A DNA stretch of 64,000 nucleotides from the NCBI RefSeq assembly GCF_004366595.1, contig NZ_SORE01000010.1:1-64000 (forward strand). The letters run 5' to 3'. Shown here one piece after another: positions 16,285-23,861 of the stretch (position 1 is its first letter; each line of letters starts with the position of its first letter). The notes beneath the pieces were generated by a model. It saw only the letters and a program-made list of their open reading frames with translations. It had not been told where the DNA came from and did no database searches. Origin of the DNA: Paraburkholderia rhizosphaerae. Lineage in GTDB: Bacteria; Pseudomonadota; Gammaproteobacteria; Burkholderiales; Burkholderiaceae. The position numbers were made by a program, and so were the translations under genes.

Positions 16285-17426
16285 TTCACGATCCTTAGAT
16301 GACGGCTGGCGGCATCACCCGTATGGTTTTGAAAAGTCCGTAGATCGGTTTGGGTCAGATACGGATCGGCCTCGACCGCACGCGGCTCGCTATGCACGAT
16401 GCGAAAGCGGTCCCCTGCAAGCTCGGCAATATGACAAGGCAGCGCGCCGTGGTTGTTGTGCGAGCACAGCCGGATCGTGCCGATCGATGTAATGACAGGC
16501 GTCTGATGCAGATACGCGAGCAACTGCGCCGGGTCGTCGGTGCCGCACTCCGCGCGTGCTTGTGCGAAGAGTTCGATCGACACGTGAGCGCCGGTGTAGA
16601 AATGCGAAAGGCGCACTTGCCCGTATTCGTGGTACTGCCTGCGTGTGAACTCGGGCACGAGCTCTTCGAAGTACGGACCGGCGGTGATAAGCCGCAGTGC
16701 CTGTAGCGGTCCGATCTTGTCGAGCTCTGCTTCGGTGAGGTCGTAGCTGAGGACGGGCAGACGTTGTCCGGCGCGTGCGCTGGCTCGATCGAGCGCTTTC
16801 AGGAACGAATACGACGACTCGCCGACGAGGTTGTTGAGCACGAATGCTGGTGCAGAGGCGAGCAGTTCATCGACCAGATTGTCGATACCTTCGGTTGCGC
16901 CGAGATCAAGGTAGTGCTCGCCGAGCACTTCGCCGCCGGCAAACTGCAGCACTTCGCGCGTAATGCGGTTGCTTTCCCAGCCCCACACATAATCGGAGCC
17001 GATCAGAAAGGCGGTCTTGCCGAATGCATCGAGTGCATGACGCAACAGCGGCAGCAACGCCTGATTAGGCGTTGCGCCCAGATAGACGACGTTTTCGTCG
17101 CTCTCGAAGCCCTCATACGAGCACGAATACCACAGCAATGCGTGATGCTGCTGCAGGTCGGGCGCGATGTCTTTGCGGCTCGCCGATGTGGTCGCACCGA
17201 AGATATGCCGTGCGCCACCGCCAAGCAGCCTGGCCGCGCCGTCTCGATAGCGCTCCGCCTCGCCGTGCGGATCGTAGTGAATTGCGCGCAACTGGAATCC
17301 GTATAGGCCCAGGCGGTTGATGCGATCGATCGCATGGCTAGCCCCGGCGAGCGAACTGCGGCCGAGGCGTTCATAAGTGCCGTGGGTCGACCAGAGCAAT
17401 CCAATGGGGACGTCTTCGCGCTTCAA
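16281..17426 (-). CDS. amiC: AmiC-like amide sensor (periplasmic-binding fold, cytoplasmic)
   Basis: The 381-residue protein follows the AmiC/urea-binding-protein pattern: VPIGLLWSTHGTYERLGRSSLAGA at the start, LGATPNQALLPLLRHAL, LIGSDYVWGWESNRITREVL, and a C-terminal ligand-lobe segment HNNHGALPCHIAEL. It has no signal peptide, as expected for a cytoplasmic sensor that sequesters AmiR. The start appears to be TTG 17426; no ATG fits the family N-terminus. It lies only 17 bases after the poly-U of the leader terminator, so expression depends on readthrough. It is the first gene of the operon. Confidence 0.85.
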   Translation of the reverse strand: MKREDVPIGLLWSTHGTYERLGRSSLAGASHAIDRINRLGLYGFQLRAIHYDPHGEAERYRDGAARLLGGGARHIFGATTSASRKDIAPDLQQHHALLWYSCSYEGFESDENVVYLGATPNQALLPLLRHALDAFGKTAFLIGSDYVWGWESNRITREVLQFAGGEVLGEHYLDLGATEGIDNLVDELLASAPAFVLNNLVGESSYSFLKALDRASARAGQRLPVLSYDLTEAELDKIGPLQALRLITAGPYFEELVPEFTRRQYHEYGQVRLSHFYTGAHVSIELFAQARAECGTDDPAQLLAYLHQTPVITSIGTIRLCSHNNHGALPCHIAELAGDRFRIVHSEPRAVEADPYLTQTDLRTFQNHTGDAASRHLRIVK

Positions 17427-17442
17427 GGTTTTTGTTCTCGCG

Positions 17443-17481
17443 ATAAAAAAGCCTGAACCGCCACGCGTGGCGAGTTCAGGC
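17443..17481 (-). terminator. Leader terminator (attenuator) in front of amiC
   Basis: On the minus strand GCCTGAAC (17481-17474) pairs with GTTCAGGC (17458-17451). The palindrome CGCCACGCGTGGCG lies between them, making a stem of ~15 pairs with a single-base bulge, followed by TTTTTTAT. This is a strong intrinsic terminator placed between the sigma-54 promoter and the first codon, so it can only work as an attenuator. Confidence 0.88.
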
Positions 17482-17491
17482 TTCGGTGCCT
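17478..17491 (-). ncRNA. Candidate ANTAR-target hairpin (antiterminator)
   Basis: The transcript reads AGGC-ACCGAA-GCCT, a 4-bp stem with a hexaloop whose first base is A and fourth is G, the signature bound by ANTAR proteins. Its 3' arm GCCT is the first part of the terminator stem, so the two structures are mutually exclusive. The usual second (upstream) hexaloop hairpin was not found with the same loop rule; GGCG-CGCCCT-CGCC at about 17514-17527 is the nearest alternative. Confidence 0.6.
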
Positions 17492-17552
17492 TTAGCAGCA
17501 GGGCAAAGTCTTAAAGGCGAGGGCGCGCCATGCTTTGCAATTGTTTTAAATC

Positions 17553-17568
17553 AGCAAATTTAATGCCA
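17553..17568 (-). promoter_or_regulatory. Sigma-54 promoter of the amide operon
   Basis: The minus strand reads TGGCATTAAATTTGCT, matching TGGCAC-N5-TTGCW at both the GG (-24) and GC (-12) elements with correct spacing. The transcript would start near 17542, about 60 bases before the attenuator. A perfect TGCACCA, half of an NtrC site, lies upstream at 17608-17614. Together these suggest nitrogen-limitation control. No other gene lies between this promoter and amiC. Confidence 0.75.
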
Positions 17569-17908
17569 AGTTGCTTCGATAGGAATTTGGGTTAATTCGT
17601 GTCCGTTTGGTGCAAGGCAAGCGCGATTGACTATTGACGATTGCACTCTTTCTGGATGCGGCGCACAGGATTTGTGCGTCATGCGTATTCGTGTTTGTGA
17701 CACAGCGGCGAAATCTGGGTGGGAAGCACTATAGCAGGTCGAGCGCGTATAACAGCATGATTGCACTGCATGCATGCTGGAGCGCGATATCAGAAAGCGT
17801 CATCAAGCACCTGGCCGGTCATAAGTATCCTGGGGACGGTGCCTGTTTCCGCGTCATGGCCGGAGTCGGCTTTACCGGAACAGCACCACTATCCACAGGA
17901 GAGATCAA

Positions 17909-18430
17909 ATGTCGACCTTCACAGGCGAAGTTTCTTCAAAGACGGTCATTGGCTGGATTCAAGGCGTGCTGGTTCATCACCAGCAAGACATCCCGACGTA
18001 CTACATGACCAAAGGCGGGTGGGAGCAGATGCTCAGGAACTGGGTCGCTCAGGCATTGCGCACGCTACCGGGTGAGCCATCGGTGCAGACGGAGCAGCAC
18101 ATCTACACGGACACAAACAAGGCGGTCGACGTGCTGGTTACGTCGAGAAATCAGCAATACATCTGCATCGAGTTAAAAGCGGAATCGCTTTTCCGATCAT
18201 CCGATCAGGGGCGGTCGACCATTGACCATAAATTCTTCGAGGAATTCGAGGAGGATATTGCCAAATTGGGTACCGTCAAGCCTCCGTTTTCTCAAGGCCT
18301 GAAATTGGCAGTTGCGGTTTGTCTCAGTATAGAAGCGGCTCAACCGCTAATCGATCGCCAGTACCAGCACGATACGTTCAATTTGTCGTTTGGTCACGAC
18401 ACCTGGCGTGTCTGGATTGTCTGGCATTGA
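17909..18430 (+). CDS. Orphan protein with PD-(D/E)XK nuclease-like core
   Basis: ATG 17909 is preceded by CAGGAGAG. The protein has 173 residues. Residues ~65-95 read AVDVLVTSRNQQYICIELKAE: an Asp in a strand, then E-x-K in the next strand. This is the core of PD-(D/E)XK nucleases, preceded by a helix carrying an acidic residue (VQTEQHIY). Trp-rich ends (WRVWIVWH) are unusual. It has no signal peptide. It is flanked by a ~480-base leader region on one side and a small hypothetical gene on the other, with no methylase or obvious partner, so it could be a solitary nuclease, a toxin-like domain or an inactive relative. Confidence 0.6.
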   Translation: MSTFTGEVSSKTVIGWIQGVLVHHQQDIPTYYMTKGGWEQMLRNWVAQALRTLPGEPSVQTEQHIYTDTNKAVDVLVTSRNQQYICIELKAESLFRSSDQGRSTIDHKFFEEFEEDIAKLGTVKPPFSQGLKLAVAVCLSIEAAQPLIDRQYQHDTFNLSFGHDTWRVWIVWH

Positions 18431-18574
18431 GGCTCCGGCAATTGCCGTCGGACGGTTGAGTGGTTGGGCATGGGACAGCACAATCCGCCCCAGCCTCCAC
18501 CACCCGCTGCGTATCTCTAAACCAGAACGGCCCGACGCGCGCGTTACGAAGTTTTATGCGCCGGGCAGATCGAA

Positions 18575-18868
18575 CTACTCACCATACCGACTCAATCGAA
18601 GCCTTTCCCACCGCGGCGATCGCTGAACGCTCAATAGCCAGTCGAGCGCCGCGCGCCCGCGTGACGTAACGGCGAACAGGCGCAGATGTTCGCCGTCGAC
18701 ACTGCAGGCAGGCGGCTCACAGTCGGCCGATCGCCTGCAACCGCAATCGACGAATTCCCGCCGCATCAACTCATCGAGAACCAACGGGCGAACATTCATA
18801 TCGGGTTGGCGAACGTATATCGCGCGAAGCGCTTCGAGCACGTCCGCATGGGATGGCGCATCGGACAT
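18575..18868 (-). CDS. Small hypothetical protein
   Basis: ATG 18868 gives 97 residues (MSDAPSHADVLEALRAIYVR...). I do not recognise it. The sequence suggests a small winged-helix-like fold (LVLDELMRREFVDCG, then LFAVTSRGRAALDWLL). The C-terminal part resembles the last strand and helix of short DNA-binding proteins whose genes end in TSRGRAAL. The cysteine-rich middle (CGCRRSADCEPPAC) could bind metal. It is transcribed in the same direction as the oxygenase gene ending 10 bases from the hairpin at 18908-18927, so it may be a trailing cistron. Confidence 0.45.
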   Translation of the reverse strand: MSDAPSHADVLEALRAIYVRQPDMNVRPLVLDELMRREFVDCGCRRSADCEPPACSVDGEHLRLFAVTSRGRAALDWLLSVQRSPRWERLRLSRYGE

Positions 18869-18907
18869 GGCTGGCAAAGATAGGTTAGCGCGAAGCGAAG
18901 CAATCGC

Positions 18908-18927
18908 GGGGCACCACATGGCGCCCC
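18908..18927 (-). terminator. Hairpin after the proline-hydroxylase-like gene
   Basis: GGGGCACC (18908-18915) and GGCGCCCC (18920-18927) pair with one G-U wobble across a 4-base loop. There is no T-run on the minus strand, so it may be a weak or Rho-assisted terminator. Confidence 0.4.
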
Positions 18928-18940
18928 GCAATTCCGCTCG

Positions 18941-19837
18941 CTAACAAATCCCCTTCCGCAACGGAAACCGCTCATTCATCACGCGCGATCCGATATAGAA
19001 CTTCTGCATCTTCTCGCAATGCTCGACGAGGTCTTGCCTTTGCGTCATCTTTGCGACCTTCGTCAGATTCTTATAGATATCGCTAACCGGCGACTCAAAC
19101 CGCAGATGCACCTTCGACAGCTTGACCAGAATATGCTCCGCATCGTCCTTATCGTTGAACGACGTCGACAGTTGCTCGAGGTAGTCATGCAAATCTTCCG
19201 GCTCAAGCTGCGTGCGCGACACCAGTGCCGGGGGAATCGCTTCATCGCGTATCGAATGGTCCTTGAAGATCAGCGAGTAATGCGGCGCCGGTATATCCGC
19301 ATACTGAAAATCCAGACTCAGAATGCGCCGGTTATCGGAAGCAAAGTTCAGCGCGCCATGCGGCAGCGTCGACTCAAGGATCCAGATATCCCCTTTCCGC
19401 ATCCGGAACACGCCAAACTTTTCCTCCGTGTGATACGAGTCGATGCAGGTTTCAAGCGGAATCAGAATGCGCACATATCGGTCTTTTTCTTCGGAAAGCT
19501 CGAGGAAGTCCGTATGCGGAATCACCAGTCCATTGACGAGGTTGCGCACGCGCGCCATCCGCAGATGGTCGACATCGAAGCATTCTTCGATAATCTTGCT
19601 GAGGTACGTCGTGGTGGCGCCAACCTGCGTGCGAATGGCGGGATAGTTGTAGTCGGAATACTGCGTGTCGGTCCATTCGCCGCTTCGGTTCCAAAGCGAA
19701 TGATTGATCCACGTTCCTGAGCCGAACTCGTCGTACTGTTCTCTTAAAAGCGGCAGTTCGGATAACACCTTCAGGTCTTTCCGGAGCAACGTGTCATCGA
19801 ACTTGATGCGTCCTACGAGGCGGGTCGCCGTCACCAT
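18941..19837 (-). CDS. Proline-3-hydroxylase-like 2-oxoglutarate/Fe(II) oxygenase
   Basis: ATG 19837 follows AGGGAGG; it gives 298 residues. The protein reads like Streptomyces L-proline 3-hydroxylase: GRIKFDD...KDLKVLSELPLL, YDEFGSGTW, LRMARVRNLVNGLVIPHTDF, and a C-terminal helix ending FYIGSRVMNERFPL. Metal ligands are His108, Asp110 and His160; Arg170 should bind 2-oxoglutarate. It belongs to the aspartyl/asparaginyl beta-hydroxylase fold and uses oxygen and 2-oxoglutarate to hydroxylate a free amino acid, probably L-proline or a relative. It lies 194 bases downstream of a BenE-like transporter on the same strand, so a shared transcript is possible. Substrate identity is inferred. Confidence 0.82.
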   Translation of the reverse strand: MVTATRLVGRIKFDDTLLRKDLKVLSELPLLREQYDEFGSGTWINHSLWNRSGEWTDTQYSDYNYPAIRTQVGATTTYLSKIIEECFDVDHLRMARVRNLVNGLVIPHTDFLELSEEKDRYVRILIPLETCIDSYHTEEKFGVFRMRKGDIWILESTLPHGALNFASDNRRILSLDFQYADIPAPHYSLIFKDHSIRDEAIPPALVSRTQLEPEDLHDYLEQLSTSFNDKDDAEHILVKLSKVHLRFESPVSDIYKNLTKVAKMTQRQDLVEHCEKMQKFYIGSRVMNERFPLRKGIC

Positions 19838-20031
19838 GGTTATGTCCTCCCTAGTAAGGTCCAAAACAATGTTTCCGTGATTCACCAACTCGGTGTCGCA
19901 GTGGTCCGCTGTGGGCGACGTGCAAAGGCGCCCCCAGCGCTCAACAATCAGATTTACGTTCCATATTCGGCCGGCCCAATGCGACGGCGGTAGCGCCGCA
20001 ACGCGCAAAGGTCATAGAGACGCGGAACTGT

Positions 20032-21261
20032 TCAGGTGCGCTCTTTTTCGACAACAGCCGTGGCCGTTCCCCCAGGCGCCTTGATGGGAACCGCAGCACG
20101 CTTCTTCGAAAGAACGAGCGAGAACACGACACCTGCAACGAGTCCCCACAGCGCGGACCCCAGCCCGAGAAACGACATACCGGAGACCGTCACCACAAAA
20201 GTGATCACCGACGATTCCCGATGCGTTTCATCCGAGAGCGCGGACGCGAGGCTCGACACGAGCGTGCCAAGTAGAGCGAGACCCGCAAGCGTGCTTGTCA
20301 GCCCGTCGGGCAAGCGGGCAAAGAGCGCGACCACCGATGCGCCAAACGCACCGATGCACAGATAGCCGATCCCGCAGACCACGCCCGAGATATACCGGCG
20401 TTGCGGATTTTCGTGGCACTCCGGGCTCGCACACATCGCACCGACGATAGCCGCCGGATTGATGCCGGAATTCCCGAACAGCGACAACGGAATGGACATC
20501 AACCCGCTGGCTCCGACCACCGAGCGCGGTGAAATTGCGTACCCCGCGCTGCGAAGAATATGGATCGATGTCGCGTACTGCGTGAGCGCGAGCAGAAGCA
20601 ACGGCAGGCCCAGGCCAATTAACGACTCCGCGGAAAAGCCCGGCACGGTGAGCTCTGGCGTGACGATACTGAGATCGAGCCCATGTCCGCTGAGCTTGGC
20701 ATCCGGAAGCGCGACGACGACGCCAGCCAGAAGCGCCAGCGCGACGGCATAACGCGGAATAACACGCCGACATACGACGTACACAACGACGACAGGCAAC
20801 ACGACAACCGGCGTCGATTCAAGCGATCGAAATATGCCCGCGCAGAATTCGAAAAGCACACCCGCAATCATCGCGGACAGCAGATGAGCCGGCAGATGCT
20901 GGATCATTCGCGTAAAGAGCCCCGACAACCCCAGAACCGCGACAATAATCGACACCACGAGATAGCAGCCGATCACATCGCTGAACGGATAGTGCGCAAG
21001 CCCGGTGATCAACAACGCGACGCCGGGCGTCGACCACGCGCCGATCACAGGCATTTTGTGCCGCAAGCTGAGCCACAGACCGACCGCGCCGGCGCCAATG
21101 GAGACGGCCCAGATCCAGGTGGACAGCAGATCATGCGACAGATGCCCTGCTTGCGCTGCTTGCACAACAATCAGGACGGGGCCGCTATACGTTGCAACAA
21201 GTGCGATCAGTCCCGCGATGGCGGCGGACATCGAGAAGTCTGCGCGTATCCTGGCGAACAT
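20032..21261 (-). CDS. BenE-family proton symporter
   Basis: The start at ATG 21261 has GGAGGG upstream and gives 409 residues with about 12 membrane helices. Family hallmarks are LIALVATYSGPVLIVVQAAQAG at the N-terminus, MPVIGAWSTPGVALL, and LPLLLLALTQYATSIHILRSAGY followed by GNSGINPAAIVGAMCASPECH. BenE proteins import benzoate or related anions, but no aromatic-degradation gene is nearby. The next gene downstream is the proline-hydroxylase-like oxygenase, so the substrate may be an amino acid or its hydroxylated product. That idea is inference. Confidence 0.85.
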   Translation of the reverse strand: MFARIRADFSMSAAIAGLIALVATYSGPVLIVVQAAQAGHLSHDLLSTWIWAVSIGAGAVGLWLSLRHKMPVIGAWSTPGVALLITGLAHYPFSDVIGCYLVVSIIVAVLGLSGLFTRMIQHLPAHLLSAMIAGVLFEFCAGIFRSLESTPVVVLPVVVVYVVCRRVIPRYAVALALLAGVVVALPDAKLSGHGLDLSIVTPELTVPGFSAESLIGLGLPLLLLALTQYATSIHILRSAGYAISPRSVVGASGLMSIPLSLFGNSGINPAAIVGAMCASPECHENPQRRYISGVVCGIGYLCIGAFGASVVALFARLPDGLTSTLAGLALLGTLVSSLASALSDETHRESSVITFVVTVSGMSFLGLGSALWGLVAGVVFSLVLSKKRAAVPIKAPGGTATAVVEKERT

Positions 21262-21608
21262 CGTATTCCCTCCGACAGGGCGCGGCGGCGACGCCGTCAG
21301 ACGATGACGGCGCCGGTTAATCCGGGCCTTGCTCATTTGTATGGATGCAAGCGATTCGATGCCGGAATCGATCAGGTCCGAAAGACCCGCGACTGGCGCC
21401 GACATCCTCAACGCGACACGGAAGCCTTGTAGGGTTCCGTATTGATAGCGACTGAGATCGCCATTCCGTCTTCGTCAGTCGTGACGAAGACCGGGGTCAA
21501 AGTTGAGGCTGCGAGGATTAGACCCGAGATGCTTTTTGACGGATATGTCGCAACCGGGTAGGTTGTTAAGAGATATCGATGTGGTAACGAACGAGACGCG
21601 GAAACGAT
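21262..21608 (-). other. Intergenic region between recD and the BenE gene
   Basis: This 347-base spacer has no gene. It contains a perfect inverted repeat, GTCTTCGTC (21469-21477) and GACGAAGAC (21484-21492), around a 6-base loop. With no T-run it could be an operator or a Rho-type end signal for recCBD. The promoter of the BenE gene should lie between it and 21262. Confidence 0.5.
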
Positions 21609-23861
21609 CTATCCGAATGCGGCAAGCAGCCCGCTCGCGCGCTGCACCTTCGCCGTTACCGCTTCTTCCAGCACCGGCTTCCCTTCGGGAACAACGAGCG
21701 TTAAAAACGCACGCGCCCGTGTTACCCCGGTGTACACAAGCTCACGCGTCAAGATCGGGCTAAACGAATCCGGCAACACCAGTGCCGCATGTACAAACTC
21801 CGAGCCTTGCGACTTGTGCACCGTGAGTGCAAAGACCGTCTCGACTGCCTGCAACCGGCTCGGCAGTACCCATTTGATTCCGCCGGCCCCGTCGCCCGAC
21901 GGAAAAGCAACTCGCAACGCGCCGCGCCCGTCCGCCGCGCCCGGTACTGCGAGCGTGATGCCGATATCCCCGTTCATCAGCCCGAGTTCATAGTCGTTAC
22001 GCGTGACGAGCACCGGTCTGCCCGGGTACCACTCGCTGCGTGCGTCGATCAAGCCTTCTTCGTGCAGCAGCCGCGCGATCCGTTTATTGAGTCCATCGAC
22101 GCCCCAAGGGCCGCGGCGTACCGCGCACAGCAACTGGAATGCGTCGTGGGCCTCGAGAACCTCCGCCGCCCACGTCGCGAATGTTGCAGCATCAGCGTCG
22201 CGCGCAGGCTCGCCTTTGTGCATCGTCTCGAGATAGTGGCGATACCCGCGCCGCGGCCGCGCGCCATGAGCGGATGCGCGAGCCGCCATAGTCGCATCCA
22301 AAGCGCTATCGCGGTCCACATTCCCATCGACAACCAGCGCCTTGAACGCCGCATCGTGACCTGCGGAGCAAGCCAGCAACGCAAGATCCGCGCGTGCCTC
22401 ACCCAACACGCGCACGACGCCCGTCGCGTCCCCTTCATTCACGCGCTGCGCCAATTCGCCAATGCCGCTCGCTGACGAGAACCGGTGACTTTGACGCAGC
22501 ATCGCAATCGCCTGATCAAGCGCGGTGCCGTGTTCATCCAGCATCGCGTCATCGATGCGCTCACCCGTGGCTGCCTGCAACCAGTCGCGTGTGTCCGGTG
22601 TGTAGTGCCCACGCGCCGCACGCTCACACAACTCGCCAAGCACCGCGCCTGCTTCGACGGACGCGAGCTGATCCTTATCGCCGAGCAGAATCAGACGCGC
22701 GGTCGACGGCAACGCTGCGAGTACCGCGGCCATCATCTCGAGATCGACCATCGATGCTTCGTCGATGACCAGTACGTCGATGGGCAGCGGATTGCTCGCG
22801 TCATGTCGAAAGCGCCGCGTATCCGGGCGCGTGCCTAGCACGCGATGCAGCGTGGTCACGACAGTGGGAATCGCGTCACGCACTTCCGCACCGTGTGCAA
22901 GGCCGCCGACGGGCAGGCTCGCAACCGCGCCCGCGATCGATTCGTTCAACCTTGCGGCGGCTTTTCCGGTCGGCGCAGCGAGTTTGATCCGCAACGGACG
23001 TACGTGCTGCGGGGTCGTCGTGCGTCCAGCGTCAGCGCGACTTAAGGCGACCGCCTGCAACAACGCAAGCAACCGGACGACAGTCGTCGTTTTCCCGGTC
23101 CCAGGTCCGCCGGTAATAATGCTGAACGCACTGCGCGCAGCCAGCGCGCACGCGAGCTTCTGCCAATCCGCGGGCCGCTTTTGAGCGCCCGGCTGCGACG
23201 GAAACAACACATCGAGCGTCGCGCGCACCGAATCGAGTTCGAGCACGGCCGACTGCGCCGCCGATGCCTGCAGCCGCTGTGCGATACCGGCGCTGACGTC
23301 CTGTTCGTATTGCCAATACCGCCGCAGGTACAAACGCGTACCGACGAGCACAAGCGGCGTATTTCCCGCACCCGCGCCGACCAGCGCAGCATGAGCAAGC
23401 GCCGCAAGCCATTGCGCGAGCGTCACGCCGGCAAGCAGATCAGCAGGCGCATGCGTCGGTGCATCGACGAATCGCTCGATTGCATCATCCGGTGGTAGCG
23501 ACAATACAAACGCAGGATCGTCGAGCGCCGCTTGCAGGTCGAGACACGCATGTCCGCGCCCTAGCTGATGACTCGCGAGCGCTGCTGCAAGGATCAGAAG
23601 CGGCTCCGCACTCGATGCTTCGCGGGACAGAAACCGTGCAAACGCCGAATCGAGTGGTCGCAGCCAGCCGCGCTCCACCCATTCGTCGAGCACGCCAAGC
23701 ATTTGCTGCGCGTTGGGAATGGCGTCGATGCGGGGCGTGGTCACCCTCACGTGCGCATCCGCATCCGCGTTGATGTTGACGTTCACGTTCGTCTCAGCGA
23801 ACAGGTCACCGGTCGCGTCGTCACGGTTTCGTCGGGAGCCGGTGCCACGGGTCCTTGTCAT
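21609..23861 (-). CDS. recD: Exodeoxyribonuclease V alpha subunit RecD
   Basis: This is a 750-residue SF1 helicase subunit of RecBCD. It shows Walker A GGPGTGKTTTVVRLL, Walker B VLVIDEASMVD, motif III LILLGDKDQLASVEAG, and the late motif LTVHKSQGSEF with YTGVTRAR. It tracks the 5'-ended strand while RecB follows the 3'-ended one, unwinding broken DNA ends for recombination. The start overlaps the recB stop (ATGA). The first ~45 residues are not conserved in the family and include an alternating stretch (NVNVNINADADAHV) encoded by a near-repeat at about 23750-23795. Confidence 0.95.
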   Translation of the reverse strand: MTRTRGTGSRRNRDDATGDLFAETNVNVNINADADAHVRVTTPRIDAIPNAQQMLGVLDEWVERGWLRPLDSAFARFLSREASSAEPLLILAAALASHQLGRGHACLDLQAALDDPAFVLSLPPDDAIERFVDAPTHAPADLLAGVTLAQWLAALAHAALVGAGAGNTPLVLVGTRLYLRRYWQYEQDVSAGIAQRLQASAAQSAVLELDSVRATLDVLFPSQPGAQKRPADWQKLACALAARSAFSIITGGPGTGKTTTVVRLLALLQAVALSRADAGRTTTPQHVRPLRIKLAAPTGKAAARLNESIAGAVASLPVGGLAHGAEVRDAIPTVVTTLHRVLGTRPDTRRFRHDASNPLPIDVLVIDEASMVDLEMMAAVLAALPSTARLILLGDKDQLASVEAGAVLGELCERAARGHYTPDTRDWLQAATGERIDDAMLDEHGTALDQAIAMLRQSHRFSSASGIGELAQRVNEGDATGVVRVLGEARADLALLACSAGHDAAFKALVVDGNVDRDSALDATMAARASAHGARPRRGYRHYLETMHKGEPARDADAATFATWAAEVLEAHDAFQLLCAVRRGPWGVDGLNKRIARLLHEEGLIDARSEWYPGRPVLVTRNDYELGLMNGDIGITLAVPGAADGRGALRVAFPSGDGAGGIKWVLPSRLQAVETVFALTVHKSQGSEFVHAALVLPDSFSPILTRELVYTGVTRARAFLTLVVPEGKPVLEEAVTAKVQRASGLLAAFG

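Noticed and set aside
18460..18669. Short plus-strand frames after the PD-(D/E)XK-like gene
   Set aside because: Pro/Arg-rich, no ribosome-binding site, overlapping the better-supported minus-strand gene.
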